Shown one piece after another: positions 8,683-17,131 of a DNA stretch of 64,000 nt. The notes beneath the pieces are model-generated. The model was not told the origin of the DNA. It did not search any database and worked only from the letters and a program-made list of their open reading frames with translations. The translations under genes were made by a program, and so were the position numbers. The number at the start of each line of letters is the position of its first letter. The stretch's first letter is position 1. This DNA is from Chloroflexi bacterium CFX4 (GTDB lineage Bacteria > Chloroflexota > Anaerolineae > Aggregatilineales > UBA2796): assembly GCA_021404685.1 (NCBI GenBank), contig QWHC01000001.1:348501-412500 (forward strand), in the 5' to 3' direction.

Positions 8683-9432
8683 GTGGGGGCAAGCGCGCTA
8701 GATACAGGTGGCATCAGCAGTGGCACAAGTTTCTTGCTGTACAACAACACTATCTATAACAATAAAACGGTTTATTGTAACATTCTTCCAAGCACAACCG
8801 TCGGTGCAATAAAGCATGACGACTTCTTAAAGCATATGTATTTAGCCAACAACATCATAAGTACTTCTATTATTACAGAACGTGCTAATATCCCCGATAT
8901 TACAACCAAAGTGGTTATAGATCCATTGCAACGCAACTGCACAGGATTAGTTATTTCGCTAGGGAACAATATTCATTATAGCCATTATCAGTATGAACCT
9001 TGTACCTTCAATCACACAATCGACTTTATTTTGAACCCGGAGTTAGGCGAACTCACTGGCACTGTTCCCAGTCTGCCACTTCTGGCAAGCAGCCCTGCCA
9101 TCAACGCGGGCAACAGCGATATCTGTAACGGCAGTTTGGTTGGCGGGCGCGATGGGTGCGGCGCCAAACGCCCGCCCGTCAATTGCGATATCGGCGCCTA
9201 CGAATATGGCTCGGAAACAGCCGAGTTTCCTGATACCATCGGTGTCTTCCGTCCGACGAACGGCATCACCTACTTCAAGAACGAACTGACGACGGGCTTT
9301 GCCGATATTGCGATTGTCTACGGCATCGCGGGCGATAAGCCTGTGGCAGGCGTCTGGCAGTTCAGCGGCGCTGACCAAGCCGACGCACCTGAACAACCAT
9401 CTCTCGCGCCGACCTTCGTGCCGCGCCAGTAG
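8683..9432 (+). CDS. Fragment 3: beta-helix cap and repeat-unit tail
   Basis: This frame is open from 8641 and continues helix two (LYNNTIYNNKT, LANNIISTS) to a good cap (SSPAINAGNSDIC...CDIGAYEYG). It then has one copy of a repeat unit starting DTIGVFRPTNGITYFKNELTTGFADI. In related secreted proteins that unit occurs several times in tandem; here there is only one, followed by a Pro-rich end, so the tail looks truncated. There is no ribosome site at the nominal GTG start. From about 9050 base composition returns to the GC-rich local norm. Confidence 0.55.
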   Translation: MGASALDTGGISSGTSFLLYNNTIYNNKTVYCNILPSTTVGAIKHDDFLKHMYLANNIISTSIITERANIPDITTKVVIDPLQRNCTGLVISLGNNIHYSHYQYEPCTFNHTIDFILNPELGELTGTVPSLPLLASSPAINAGNSDICNGSLVGGRDGCGAKRPPVNCDIGAYEYGSETAEFPDTIGVFRPTNGITYFKNELTTGFADIAIVYGIAGDKPVAGVWQFSGADQADAPEQPSLAPTFVPRQ

Positions 9433-9589
9433 GCACGCAGCCTATTCACAAGTGGAAGGCAGCCCGAACGGTTGCCTTCGTATAGTTTACCCAAAAGATC
9501 GCCCTCAAAAACTGTACACTTTACCTGATGAACGCAGAACAGGATTTTTTATACTGAAACAGTTTTCACCCATTCTGAAAGGCTTCACA

Positions 9590-11008
9590 ATGCCCGATCT
9601 GCGTGATTTTCTCGAAATTCCCTACGAAGAACTTGAAGAACGCAACCTCGCTGCCAAGGCGCAGCGCCAAGACCGCACGCCCATGGATGTCCTCCGTGAG
9701 GAACGGATGCGCTACCTTGCCGACGAAAAGCGCATCAAGGCAGTGACGGTCTGCTTCACCGACCTTGAAGGTCGCCTGCACATGCTGGATTACGATAAAA
9801 AGTTCCTGCTGAAGGCTGCCGATAACCTGACCTTTGATGGCTCATCCATTCGTGGCTTCTCGCAGCAATCCGAGTCCGACCTGCGCCTCGCCATTGACTG
9901 GTCGGCATTTTACTGGTTGCCTGCCGATGTCTTCGGGCCGGGCAAGGTCTTCGTGTTCGGCGAAGTGCTGGAGCGCGACGGCACGCCCTACATTGGCGAT
10001 ATGCGCTCTGTGCTGAAGCGCTATTTGCAAGGGCTGTTTGAGCAGTACGGCTACACGTGTAACGCCGCTAATGAGATCGAAGGCTTTTTGTTCAAAGGGC
10101 AAAATGCCGAACAGCACTACTTTGAGACCGGGCGCTTTGAGTTCGTGACGACCAGCGGCTACTATCATTCGCTGCCGGGCAGCCCGCTGCGCCAATTCAT
10201 TGACCTTGCCGCCGAAGTGCAGCGCGCCATGGGCTTTGCCAACGAAAAAGATCATCCCGAAGTGGCGCCTGCCCAGTTCGAGATGAACTATTCCTACGCG
10301 GAAGCCTCGATTGCCGCCGATCAGGTGCAGCTCTACAAGCTGCTGTGCCGTCAGGTTGCCTACAAATTGGGCGTGACAGCCAGCTTCCTGCCCAAGCCGA
10401 TCACCGGCGTGAACGGCAGCGGTATGCACACCAACCTATCCGTCTCGCAGAACGGCACCAACCTGTTCTACGCTGCGGACGGTGTGGATGGCATCTCGGC
10501 GCTTGCCCATGATTTCATCAAGCGCATTTTGAACCATGCCCTGGACATTTGCCTTGTGTTGAATTCGAGCGTGAACGCCTACCGCCGCCTCGATCCGCAC
10601 TACGAAGCGCCCAACGAGATCAAGGCATCGCCCATTGATCGCGGTTCGATGATCCGTATCCCGATTGGCAATGAGCGCTCGGCGCGTGTTGAGGTGCGCT
10701 CCATCGCACCTGATGCCAGCCCATACCTCGCCTTCTACACCCTGCTCAAAACTGGTTTGGAAGGCGCGCTGCCAACACAGCTCCCAGCCGGCGCCGTGCT
10801 GCCCGATAACATCTATGATGCGATCACAGCCTTCAGCAACAGCAGCTACATTGGGCAGTTGCTCAGCCCTGAAATTCAAGCGCGCTACACCGCCCTCAAG
10901 ATCATGCAGGCAGATCGCTGCCCGCGTCGGCTTGGCACAATCATCAAGGTGCCTGAGATTCAGTACCACCATGATGTGACCAACCAATACCTGTGGAGCA
11001 TGTTCTAA
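9590..11008 (+). CDS. glnA: Type I glutamine synthetase family protein
   Basis: Glutamine synthetase joins ammonia to glutamate with ATP; type I enzymes form cytosolic dodecamers. The 472-residue product shows the beta-grasp loop FDGSSIRGFSQQSESD, the metal-ligand Glu pair in NEIEGFLF, HPEVAPAQFEMNY, the His loop NGSGMHTNLSV, and NAYRRLDPHYEAPNE. The usual NRSA-x-RIP nucleotide segment reads DRGSMIRIP, so it is a divergent member and a gamma-glutamyl ligase role on another amine is possible. I start at the ATG at 9590 with AAAGG 7 bp upstream; the open frame extends 97 codons further upstream but that part overlaps the previous gene in another frame and has no family similarity. A strong terminator follows. 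Confidence 0.85.
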   Translation: MPDLRDFLEIPYEELEERNLAAKAQRQDRTPMDVLREERMRYLADEKRIKAVTVCFTDLEGRLHMLDYDKKFLLKAADNLTFDGSSIRGFSQQSESDLRLAIDWSAFYWLPADVFGPGKVFVFGEVLERDGTPYIGDMRSVLKRYLQGLFEQYGYTCNAANEIEGFLFKGQNAEQHYFETGRFEFVTTSGYYHSLPGSPLRQFIDLAAEVQRAMGFANEKDHPEVAPAQFEMNYSYAEASIAADQVQLYKLLCRQVAYKLGVTASFLPKPITGVNGSGMHTNLSVSQNGTNLFYAADGVDGISALAHDFIKRILNHALDICLVLNSSVNAYRRLDPHYEAPNEIKASPIDRGSMIRIPIGNERSARVEVRSIAPDASPYLAFYTLLKTGLEGALPTQLPAGAVLPDNIYDAITAFSNSSYIGQLLSPEIQARYTALKIMQADRCPRRLGTIIKVPEIQYHHDVTNQYLWSMF

Positions 11009-11018
11009 GCTATCTGCA

Positions 11019-11050
11019 AGACGCTCGGTGTGTGCCGAGCGTCTTTTTTT
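11019..11050 (+). terminator. Rho-independent terminator of glnA
   Basis: A perfect 10-bp stem (AGACGCTCGG at 11019-11028 with CCGAGCGTCT at 11035-11044), a 6-nt loop and a run of seven T lie 10 bp after the glnA stop. Confidence 0.95.
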
Positions 11051-11060
11051 GTGTCTGCGT

Positions 11061-13100
11061 TTAGCTGCCCAAGCCAAGCAGCCCGAGCAGAATGCGCCGC
11101 AGCAAGTCGTTTTGGGTAGGCGTGGGCGTAGGGGTAGGTGCGATGGGCGTCAGGGGCGGCTCCTCAGTGGGAACTTCGGGCGGCGGCGTTGGCTCTGCCA
11201 CTTCGGTTTGGAAGGTGTAGCGTAGGCTGCTCTGCTGGCGCAGTTCGTCAATGTAGGCGATGGTGAACGTCACCGCCAAGTCGCCGCTCTCCAAGGGGAT
11301 GACCACAGCATTCACAGTCGCATCCTCGCCATTGTTCAGGCTGTTCAGGGGACTTTTCGCGCCTTCCACCACCATGCCGTTTTGCGCTTCAACGGCTGCT
11401 TCCAGCAGGCTGACGCGCTTCTCGCCCGTGTTCACAATCTCTAAGGCAAGCGGCAGCGGCTCACCGCCGTTGACGTTAGGCGGCAGCGGGCTTTGCAAGC
11501 GCACCTGCAAAGCGGGCGGCGCAACCACAACCACACTGGCGCGCAGTCCATCTTGGGTGGGCGCGCCATCGCTGCGCCGAATGTAGTTCAGCGTGATCGG
11601 CAAGCCATAAATGCCGCTGTTGATGGTGCCATTCACGATGAACTCTTGCACAATTTGCCGTGTGGTCGCGCCGATCTCGATGCTGCCAATGTACTGCGCG
11701 CCACCGCTGCCAATTGGCGCAAAGTTATCGCTGCCGCCGGTGCTGCGTCCGCCGCCGCTGCCGTCAGGCGTGCTGGGTGGCGCTGAGTCAACCGTGCCAA
11801 AGGTGAGCAAGGTTTCATCGGCGGCACTCGTCCCCACGTTTTCAATTTCTAGGGTGAGCGTGAAGCGATCACCGGGCGATAGTTTTTCCTTGCTCAACTG
11901 ATAGCTCTTGATAAGCAGTAGTGGGCGATCCACCACGGTGCGCGCAATGTTGATCGTAAGGCTGGTCACCACCTCTTGCGTTTTGTCTTCTACCACTGAG
12001 CTAATGGTGACGGGCTGCGGCTGTGCGCCAACCTTTGCCGCGCTGCTGGCAACCATGCTCACCCGCATTTGGCGGCGCTCGCCGGCAGCCAGATCGCCCA
12101 TCGGGAAGGCATTGCCCTGCGCGCCTGCCAGCAGCACGCCGCTTTCGCCCGTAAAGCGCAGCAGCACTTGGCGGGCTGTTTCGTTGCCGTTGTTGGTCAG
12201 CGTTAGATCAAGCGTGACAGGCTCACCGGGTGGCACAGGGTCAGGGTTCACGCGGTATTCAGTCAGCGTGACTTGTGAGGCAAGCACCACTTTCTCAACG
12301 GTCACGCTCAGGAATGCCTTACTGGTGTAGGCTTTCCCTTCCATGTCCAAAAAGCTGAACAGGATCGGGATCGGGTTGGGCCCGGAAGGCGCGTCCACCG
12401 CAGCAACGATGTTGAGTGTTGCTTGCGCCTTGCCGCCAATCGGGATGTTTGGCAGCAGCACCGCCGCTTGCCCATCCGCAGGGAAGAATTTGGCGCCGCT
12501 TTCGATGGCAACGCTGACTCCGCGTGCGGTGCGGTTGCCCTGATTGACCACCTCAAAGCTGAGCGTGAGCGCGCTGCCGGGCGTAATTTTGGCAGGCGAT
12601 GCGCTGAAATTCTGCACAACAAGCGTCGGCTGACCAGGGATGAGCGTTGGCTCTGGCGTTGGGCTAGGCGGCGGCGTTGGCGTGGTCGGCGCGGGCAAGA
12701 TGACTAGTGGATCGGGCGAGAGCGCCGCGCCGCCCAGCGGATCAATGACTTCGATGCCATACTGACCTTGCGGCAGCGACTCCGGCACTTTGCCAATCAG
12801 GACGCCGTTACTGACGACAGTCGTATCAATCACACCGAACCCAATCAGGCGAATGCGTGTGTTCGGCGTGAAGTTACCACCATAAACGGTCAGGCTGCCG
12901 CCCTTACCCTCAGTCAGCAGGCGCGGCTCAGCGCGGTAGGTGAACACCGGTCCGCTGAAAGTTGGGAGGCTTGGCGGCGTGCTATCTTGTGCGGTGATGC
13001 GCCCGATGGGCAAGCTGCCCAGCAGCCATAACAATCCAACCATAACTATACTGAACGACCAAAAGAGCGCGGCGCGCCGCGCACGCGAATCAGAGACCAT
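11061..13100 (-). CDS. Membrane-anchored CARDB-repeat protein
   Basis: The 679-residue protein has an N-terminal membrane helix or signal anchor (about 10-33), then an IPT-like domain around 50-130 (GKGGSLTVYGGNFTPNTRIRL). After a Pro/Thr linker come about four CARDB-type beta-sandwich repeats, each with the pattern PGSALTLSFEVVNQGNRTA / PPGEPVTLDLTLTNNGNETA / PGDRFTLTLEIENVGTSAA / NGGEPLPLALEIVNTGEKR. The end is Pro/Thr-rich and closes with a short hydrophobic stretch (LLRRILLGLLGLGS). It is exported and probably faces outward on the cell surface. Its start overlaps the ABC ATPase gene by 11 bp, so the two are translationally linked; it may act as the outer partner of that ATPase, an inference from position only. 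Confidence 0.7.
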   Translation of the reverse strand: MVSDSRARRAALFWSFSIVMVGLLWLLGSLPIGRITAQDSTPPSLPTFSGPVFTYRAEPRLLTEGKGGSLTVYGGNFTPNTRIRLIGFGVIDTTVVSNGVLIGKVPESLPQGQYGIEVIDPLGGAALSPDPLVILPAPTTPTPPPSPTPEPTLIPGQPTLVVQNFSASPAKITPGSALTLSFEVVNQGNRTARGVSVAIESGAKFFPADGQAAVLLPNIPIGGKAQATLNIVAAVDAPSGPNPIPILFSFLDMEGKAYTSKAFLSVTVEKVVLASQVTLTEYRVNPDPVPPGEPVTLDLTLTNNGNETARQVLLRFTGESGVLLAGAQGNAFPMGDLAAGERRQMRVSMVASSAAKVGAQPQPVTISSVVEDKTQEVVTSLTINIARTVVDRPLLLIKSYQLSKEKLSPGDRFTLTLEIENVGTSAADETLLTFGTVDSAPPSTPDGSGGGRSTGGSDNFAPIGSGGAQYIGSIEIGATTRQIVQEFIVNGTINSGIYGLPITLNYIRRSDGAPTQDGLRASVVVVAPPALQVRLQSPLPPNVNGGEPLPLALEIVNTGEKRVSLLEAAVEAQNGMVVEGAKSPLNSLNNGEDATVNAVVIPLESGDLAVTFTIAYIDELRQQSSLRYTFQTEVAEPTPPPEVPTEEPPLTPIAPTPTPTPTQNDLLRRILLGLLGLGS

Positions 13101-13842
13101 CGGTAAGCGTTTCCTCTGCTGGCTGTGCCAACCCTAAGTGTTCATCACCAATAATGCGCCCATCTTTCAGGCGAATCATCCGATCAGCGTATTTGGCAAC
13201 GCCTTCATCATGCGTCACCACCACAATGGTCTTGCCGTTCTTCGAGCAAAGCTGGCGCAAAAGTTCCATAACGAGCGTGCCGGTGCGGCTATCTAAGGCA
13301 CCAGTTGGCTCATCAGCAACCACAATCGGCGGATTGTTGAACAGCGCACGGGCAATTGCCACGCGCTGCTGCTGCCCGCCGCTAAGTTGGTTCGGACGGT
13401 TATTCAAGCGATCACCCATCCCTAAAAAGGTGAGCAGCTTCGCGGCGCGTGTTTCGCGCTCTAGGCGCGGCATGTTGTTAAAAATGCCCGGCAGCGCCAC
13501 ATTCTCAAGGGCGGTTAGCGTGCCGATCAGGTTGAAGGACTGAAAGACGAAGCCGATCATCTCGCGGCGGAAACGTGCCAAGGCCTCACCGCCGATCCGA
13601 TCTACGGGCTTGCCGCTAATGATGATCTCGCCACCGCTAGGACGATCCAAGCCCGTCAGGACGTAGAGCAACGTGCTTTTGCCCGAACCACTAGCGCCCA
13701 TGATTGCGGCAAACTGCCCACGCGGAATCTGAATGTTCACCCGATCAAGCGCCTGCACCTGTTGATCGCCAAGTTGAAAGACTTTGCTCAGGTTGCGCCC
13801 GACGATGTAAGTTGGGTCGGCTGTCCGTATAGGAGTAGGCAT
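13090..13842 (-). CDS. ABC transporter ATPase (LolD/MacB type)
   Basis: The 250-residue cytosolic ATPase has Walker A GASGSGKST, Q-loop VFQSFNLIGTLTALENVALP, signature LSGGQQQR, Walker B IVVADEPTGALDS and H-loop VTHDEGVAKYADR, which is the LolD/MacB/FtsE-like group that normally pairs with a FtsX-type permease. No such permease lies nearby: the neighbours are a Yip1-like membrane protein 18 bp upstream and a CARDB protein overlapping downstream. Either the permease is encoded elsewhere or the Yip1-like protein takes its place. The cargo is unknown. Confidence 0.9.
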   Translation of the reverse strand: MPTPIRTADPTYIVGRNLSKVFQLGDQQVQALDRVNIQIPRGQFAAIMGASGSGKSTLLYVLTGLDRPSGGEIIISGKPVDRIGGEALARFRREMIGFVFQSFNLIGTLTALENVALPGIFNNMPRLERETRAAKLLTFLGMGDRLNNRPNQLSGGQQQRVAIARALFNNPPIVVADEPTGALDSRTGTLVMELLRQLCSKNGKTIVVVTHDEGVAKYADRMIRLKDGRIIGDEHLGLAQPAEETLTDGL

Positions 13843-13860
13843 AGGTGTTCACCACCGCGC

Positions 13861-14754
13861 TTAGGGCGTATCAGGTGGCGTATCAGTGGGCAAGCTGATC
13901 AGCTCTGGCAGCGGGAGAGGTGGTGCGCGCAGCGTGCCGCTTACAATCGGCGCAAAAATGGCGAAGAATGCCCAAGTCAGGGTGACGAAGAAGGCAGCCG
14001 CCCTGCCGCCGCGCAAGGCGTAGCGCGCACCCAGATAAACGAGGACGAGCATCCACAGCCCGAAGAGTGTTAGCTGCGCCAGCGCCGAATAGATCACATC
14101 ACGGAGGAACGGCGCGAAGGTGTCAAAGCCTTGAATATCCTTCACCAAGCCGCTTAGCCCTTGCGCGCCGAGTTTGCCGCCGTTGCTGTAGTAGAGAAGT
14201 TGCACGCCTGCCATGATGGCAAACGGCAAACTTGCCCAGATTGCCACTTGCAGGTTAATGCCAAACGGCGGCGGCAGACCGCGTACTAGTGAAACAAAGC
14301 TGAGCAGGAAGCTCAGCGCAAACCACCCGAAAAAGAGCCCGCTGGCGGCAACCATGCCAGTGATGATCGTATCGGCGGCATCAGGGCTGTTGGCGGCAGG
14401 TGCCTCACCACCCATGTTCGGTGGGGCGCCTTCAAAGGGCGGTGCGCCGCCGGGCATTCCTTCAAAGGGTGGTGCGCCGCCGGGTATTCCTTCAAAGGGT
14501 GGTGCGCCGCCGGGTATTCCTTCGCTAGGCGGTGCTGCGCTGTTCATCTCGGCTTGGCGCACGCCACTGGCGCCGATCAGAAATAGGATTAGGATGGCTG
14601 CCCATAGCCACACCCGCGATTCTGGCTGCGGCACGGAAAGCACACGGAAAAACAGCACGGGCTGCAACAGCACCATGCGAACATGCCCAAGCAGCCCACG
14701 CGGACGGCTGCGTAACACAATCTCGGTTGTAGAACGACGCGCTGGTGTAGACAT
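13861..14754 (-). CDS. Yip1-like multi-pass membrane protein with Pro/Gly repeats
   Basis: The 297-residue product has about five hydrophobic helices (near 48-66, 122-150, 165-185, 215-240 and 245-270), with the first loop between helices one and two carrying 3.5 copies of a 10-residue Gly-Ala-Pro-Pro-Phe-Glu repeat. The overall plan, with a cytosolic N-tail and hydrophobic core ending near a Pro-rich C-tail, is like Yip1-domain proteins, but the match is weak. It lies 18 bp before the ABC ATPase gene, so the three-gene set Yip1-like, ATPase, CARDB may be one machine or export unit. The Pro-rich loop would probably be outside the membrane and flexible. Confidence 0.6.
   Translation of the reverse strand: MSTPARRSTTEIVLRSRPRGLLGHVRMVLLQPVLFFRVLSVPQPESRVWLWAAILILFLIGASGVRQAEMNSAAPPSEGIPGGAPPFEGIPGGAPPFEGMPGGAPPFEGAPPNMGGEAPAANSPDAADTIITGMVAASGLFFGWFALSFLLSFVSLVRGLPPPFGINLQVAIWASLPFAIMAGVQLLYYSNGGKLGAQGLSGLVKDIQGFDTFAPFLRDVIYSALAQLTLFGLWMLVLVYLGARYALRGGRAAAFFVTLTWAFFAIFAPIVSGTLRAPPLPLPELISLPTDTPPDTP
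14431..14530. repeat. 30-bp tandem repeat inside the Yip1-like gene
   Basis: Three full copies (14431-14460, 14461-14490, 14491-14520) and a partial fourth of a 30-bp unit encode ten residues each on the minus strand. Copies two and three are identical; copy one differs at two sites. This looks like recent slippage-driven expansion in a coding region. Confidence 0.9.
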
Positions 14755-14841
14755 AGCCTAACTAGTGATTCTCCCCGCGCTCATCATACCATAGAAGGCA
14801 AGCCTGAGTCTAACGGTAGGCAAACCGCCTACCAAGCGGTG

Positions 14842-14908
14842 TGTGCGCGTCAGGGAGGCGCACAAGGGCATATTGAGAAGGGAAAGACTCTAAACGGTTT
14901 TTCCCTTC
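14842..14908. repeat. Inverted repeats after the sortase gene
   Basis: Two perfect inverted repeats lie between the sortase stop and the Yip1-like start: 7-bp arms at 14842-14848/14858-14864 and 9-bp arms (GAAGGGAAA/TTTCCCTTC) at 14877-14885/14900-14908. They could end the methyltransferase-sortase transcript, but no T-run follows on the minus strand, so the role is uncertain. Confidence 0.4.
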
Positions 14909-14933
14909 TTTCTACAATCTTTTGAACAGTTTC

Positions 14934-16046
14934 TTATTTTAGGGCGGCAAAAACCACAATGCGCCGTGTGTTGACGCGATAGGGGTAGCATGAGATGAGG
15001 GTCAGCCGCTGCGTATCGCCGCCGCCTGCCAGCACCCAAACATCGGTTGGCGCGACGATCTGATGCCCCTTGATCACACCGCGATCCGTGTTTGGCTGCA
15101 CCACATAGATATATTCCTTCGTCCAAGTGTTAACGATGATCTCGTCGCCGGGTTGCAGACGGTCTAGGTGGCGGAAAATCTCGCCATAAACGTCGTTGTG
15201 CGCTGAAAGCACCATGTTGCCGCGTTCGCCGGGATTCGCGCTACCGATGTGGTGTCCCACGCCGAGTTTGAGTGCTTCCCAATCGTCGCCCGTCACGATT
15301 TGGCTATCCACGCCGATGCGCGGAATGCGAATGCGGACAGGCCCTTCGCGGCTGGGTGTTGGGCGCTGGACGGGCAAGGCAGCCGCCAAGCTGACAAACT
15401 GATCGCGGTATTGGGCTGGCACTTCTTCAAGGTTGAAGACTGCCTCATCATCGCGGAAGGTATGCCCGCCGGGCAGCACCACTGCTGCAATGTTGATGAT
15501 CGGCGTTGGTGTGGGCGGCACAAACTGAGCGCGGCGCGTTGCCTCTGCCTCTGCTTGTAGGGCTGCCGTCTGCTGCGAGACTTCATCAAAAGATTGCAGC
15601 AAGCCGATCACCAAAAAGATCAAGCCGACCACAGCCACAACCTCAACGGCGGTCAAGGCGGCATTCCAAAGGTGCTTGCGTTGTTTGCGCGCCCGTTCGC
15701 GGGTGGGTGGTGGCTGGGCGCGGCGGCTGGCACGCGCCTCTAGCTCATCTTCAAAGGTTACGTCGGCAAAATAATCGGCGCGGCGTGCCATTGGCACTGC
15801 CATGGGCGGCGGCGGGGCAGGTTCAGGCGCAGCCTCAGCCGAGTCGGGCGTATCGGTAGGGACAGGCGCAAGGTGCGGTGCAAGGCGCTCTGCATTATCC
15901 ACCTCAATTGGGCGTGCGCCGGCAATGCGCCGCCCCTTACCTTCATAGGTCTGAAGGCGGGCAAGGCGCGCCTCGCGCTTGCGAATGGCGAGGATGCGCT
16001 CTAGTTCTTCAATGGAGAGTTCATCTACTGGGCGTTTATCACGCAT
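14934..16046 (-). CDS. Sortase-family transpeptidase with long cytoplasmic tail
   Basis: Sortases anchor exported proteins to the cell wall or join pilus subunits. The catalytic triad is visible: His283 in LSAHNDVYG, Cys353 in LTLISCYPY and Arg361 in NTRR, within a sortase domain of about residues 235-370. A membrane helix lies at about 130-150, preceded by a 129-residue charged, Pro-rich tail on the cytosolic side, longer than in typical class D/E enzymes; after the helix a short coiled-coil-like stretch leads to the domain. It follows the methyltransferase gene by 19 bp. No clear LPxTG-like substrate gene is adjacent, though several secreted repeat proteins lie within 20 kb. Confidence 0.85.
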   Translation of the reverse strand: MRDKRPVDELSIEELERILAIRKREARLARLQTYEGKGRRIAGARPIEVDNAERLAPHLAPVPTDTPDSAEAAPEPAPPPPMAVPMARRADYFADVTFEDELEARASRRAQPPPTRERARKQRKHLWNAALTAVEVVAVVGLIFLVIGLLQSFDEVSQQTAALQAEAEATRRAQFVPPTPTPIINIAAVVLPGGHTFRDDEAVFNLEEVPAQYRDQFVSLAAALPVQRPTPSREGPVRIRIPRIGVDSQIVTGDDWEALKLGVGHHIGSANPGERGNMVLSAHNDVYGEIFRHLDRLQPGDEIIVNTWTKEYIYVVQPNTDRGVIKGHQIVAPTDVWVLAGGGDTQRLTLISCYPYRVNTRRIVVFAALK

Positions 16047-16065
16047 GGTAGGTCAACCTCAACAA

Positions 16066-16938
16066 CTACAGGCGTTTCGCTGCGACGGCGAACACCTCAC
16101 GTTCAAAGAACCAGCGGAAAGGCGGCAGCCGAAAGACTGCGCCGCGCAGCAGGTCAATCAGGATTGGATTTTGCCTACCCTGCGGCGGTGAATCCAACCA
16201 AACGCGGCTGCGAAAGCCTGCTTTGGCAAGCGCACGCCGCAGACTGAGCATAGATTGCTCATTCACATGCACCTCTTGGTTGGCGCCCACCAGAAACGCA
16301 CGCGGATTGGCGGGATAGCGTGCGCCTTGCCCGATCAGGCGGCGGAAGGCGCGCACCATTGGGTAGGCATAGCGGTCGTACCAGACGTTCGGCGCAGTGT
16401 GAACGATCAGGCGTCCGTCGGGCTTCAGCACGCGGTGAATCTCGCGCAGTGCCTCGTGCAGTTCCCAAGGGTGCAGATGTTCCACCACGTCAAAGAGCAG
16501 CACACGGTCGAAGTAGCCTGTTGGGAAGGGCAGCCGCTTGGCATCCGCCTGTGCGACGCCCGTCTTGCCGGGCGCGCCGGTGGTGTTCTGCACAATATCT
16601 TTGGAAAGCTGCACAGCGACGATGGCATAATCAATGCCATAGGCGTGCGCGCCAAGTTTGGCACAGTGCCGCAGAATTTCGCCGCGTCCGCAGCCAACAT
16701 CTAGCACCGTCATGCCATCCTCTACGGCAGCCAGCGCAAAGGCAGCGCTCAGGCGGCGCGAAAGGTGTTCGCCTTCGCTCCGCACAAACTCATCATAGCC
16801 TTCACAGGCGGTCAGGAAATATTCTTCGGTGTAGAGCGCTGATGAGACAGGCTTTTCAGGCGCGTGTGTAGACGTTTGGTGCGTTTGCTTTTCCAACGAA
16901 ACATCCGAACTTTCTAAGGTTTGAAGTCGGCTGAGCAT
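16066..16938 (-). CDS. Class I SAM-dependent methyltransferase
   Basis: The 290-residue product has motif I VLDVGCGRGEIL, an acidic motif II region (AYGIDYAIVAV), motif III/IV (DRVLLFDVVEHLHP) and the post-motif VLKPDGRLIVHTAPN, a UbiE/BioC-like arrangement for a small-molecule methyltransferase. The C-terminal part is predicted to be basic and hydrophobic (FRLPPFRWFFEREVF). The substrate is unknown. I use the ATG at 16938; the frame continues 47 codons further upstream across a palindromic repeat and lacks similarity. It precedes the sortase by 19 bp and may modify a surface lipid or glycan, an inference from that pairing only. Confidence 0.8.
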   Translation of the reverse strand: MLSRLQTLESSDVSLEKQTHQTSTHAPEKPVSSALYTEEYFLTACEGYDEFVRSEGEHLSRRLSAAFALAAVEDGMTVLDVGCGRGEILRHCAKLGAHAYGIDYAIVAVQLSKDIVQNTTGAPGKTGVAQADAKRLPFPTGYFDRVLLFDVVEHLHPWELHEALREIHRVLKPDGRLIVHTAPNVWYDRYAYPMVRAFRRLIGQGARYPANPRAFLVGANQEVHVNEQSMLSLRRALAKAGFRSRVWLDSPPQGRQNPILIDLLRGAVFRLPPFRWFFEREVFAVAAKRL

Positions 16939-16996
16939 TATAGCAGGCTCTGCGGCATGGGCAAAATGTGCGCGGCGCAGCCAACCCCTAGCCCTG

Positions 16997-17022
16997 CCCT
17001 TTCCCCGCAAGCAGGGAAAGGG
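16997..17022. repeat. Intergenic palindromic repeat
   Basis: Perfect 9-bp arms CCCTTTCCC / GGGAAAGGG enclose an 8-nt loop, flanked by CCCCTAGCCC on the left and GGGATTTAGGG on the right. The form resembles the short CCCCGCAAGCGGGG-type palindromes scattered between genes in many bacteria. No T-run follows, so it is not a clean terminator. Confidence 0.6.
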
Positions 17023-17131
17023 AATCAGCGTGGGATTTAGGGTGGGGTCAATTCTTAGCCCAATTAGGGCAGCGCCCACCCTTGATCTTCACAACGCTTG
17101 GCTGCTTTCTGGCATCCGCGCACAGATAAAA

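Larger units (their letters stand above)
6580..9432 (+). pseudogene. Frame-broken double beta-helix secreted protein
   Basis: Three open frames in the order frame 1, frame 3, frame 1 join into one protein of about 950 residues: signal peptide, first beta-helix with cap, a CSLREA motif, second beta-helix with cap (SPAINAGNSD...CDIGAYEYG), and a C-terminal repeat unit of the DTIGVFRP...TGFADI...GDKPVAGVW type. The first shift lies between 7716 and 7749 and best fits the C6 tract at 7740-7745: one extra C would read SFPPVLRLRAGSAAINGG, restoring the cap motif. The second lies between 8641 and 8675 and needs the opposite shift to read on into CDWGVGASALDTGG. The two shifts cancel. They may be sequencing indels, true decay or slippage; the domains on both sides of each break are well preserved, which favours recent or technical breaks. 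Confidence 0.7.

Noticed and set aside
9299..9589. Upstream extension of the glnA frame by 97 codons
   Set aside because: It overlaps the end of the beta-helix gene in another frame and has no family similarity; the ATG at 9590 has a good ribosome site and starts at the normal place.
14431..14530. Short regular repeats as a CRISPR array
   Set aside because: The units are direct tandem copies without spacers and lie in a coding frame.
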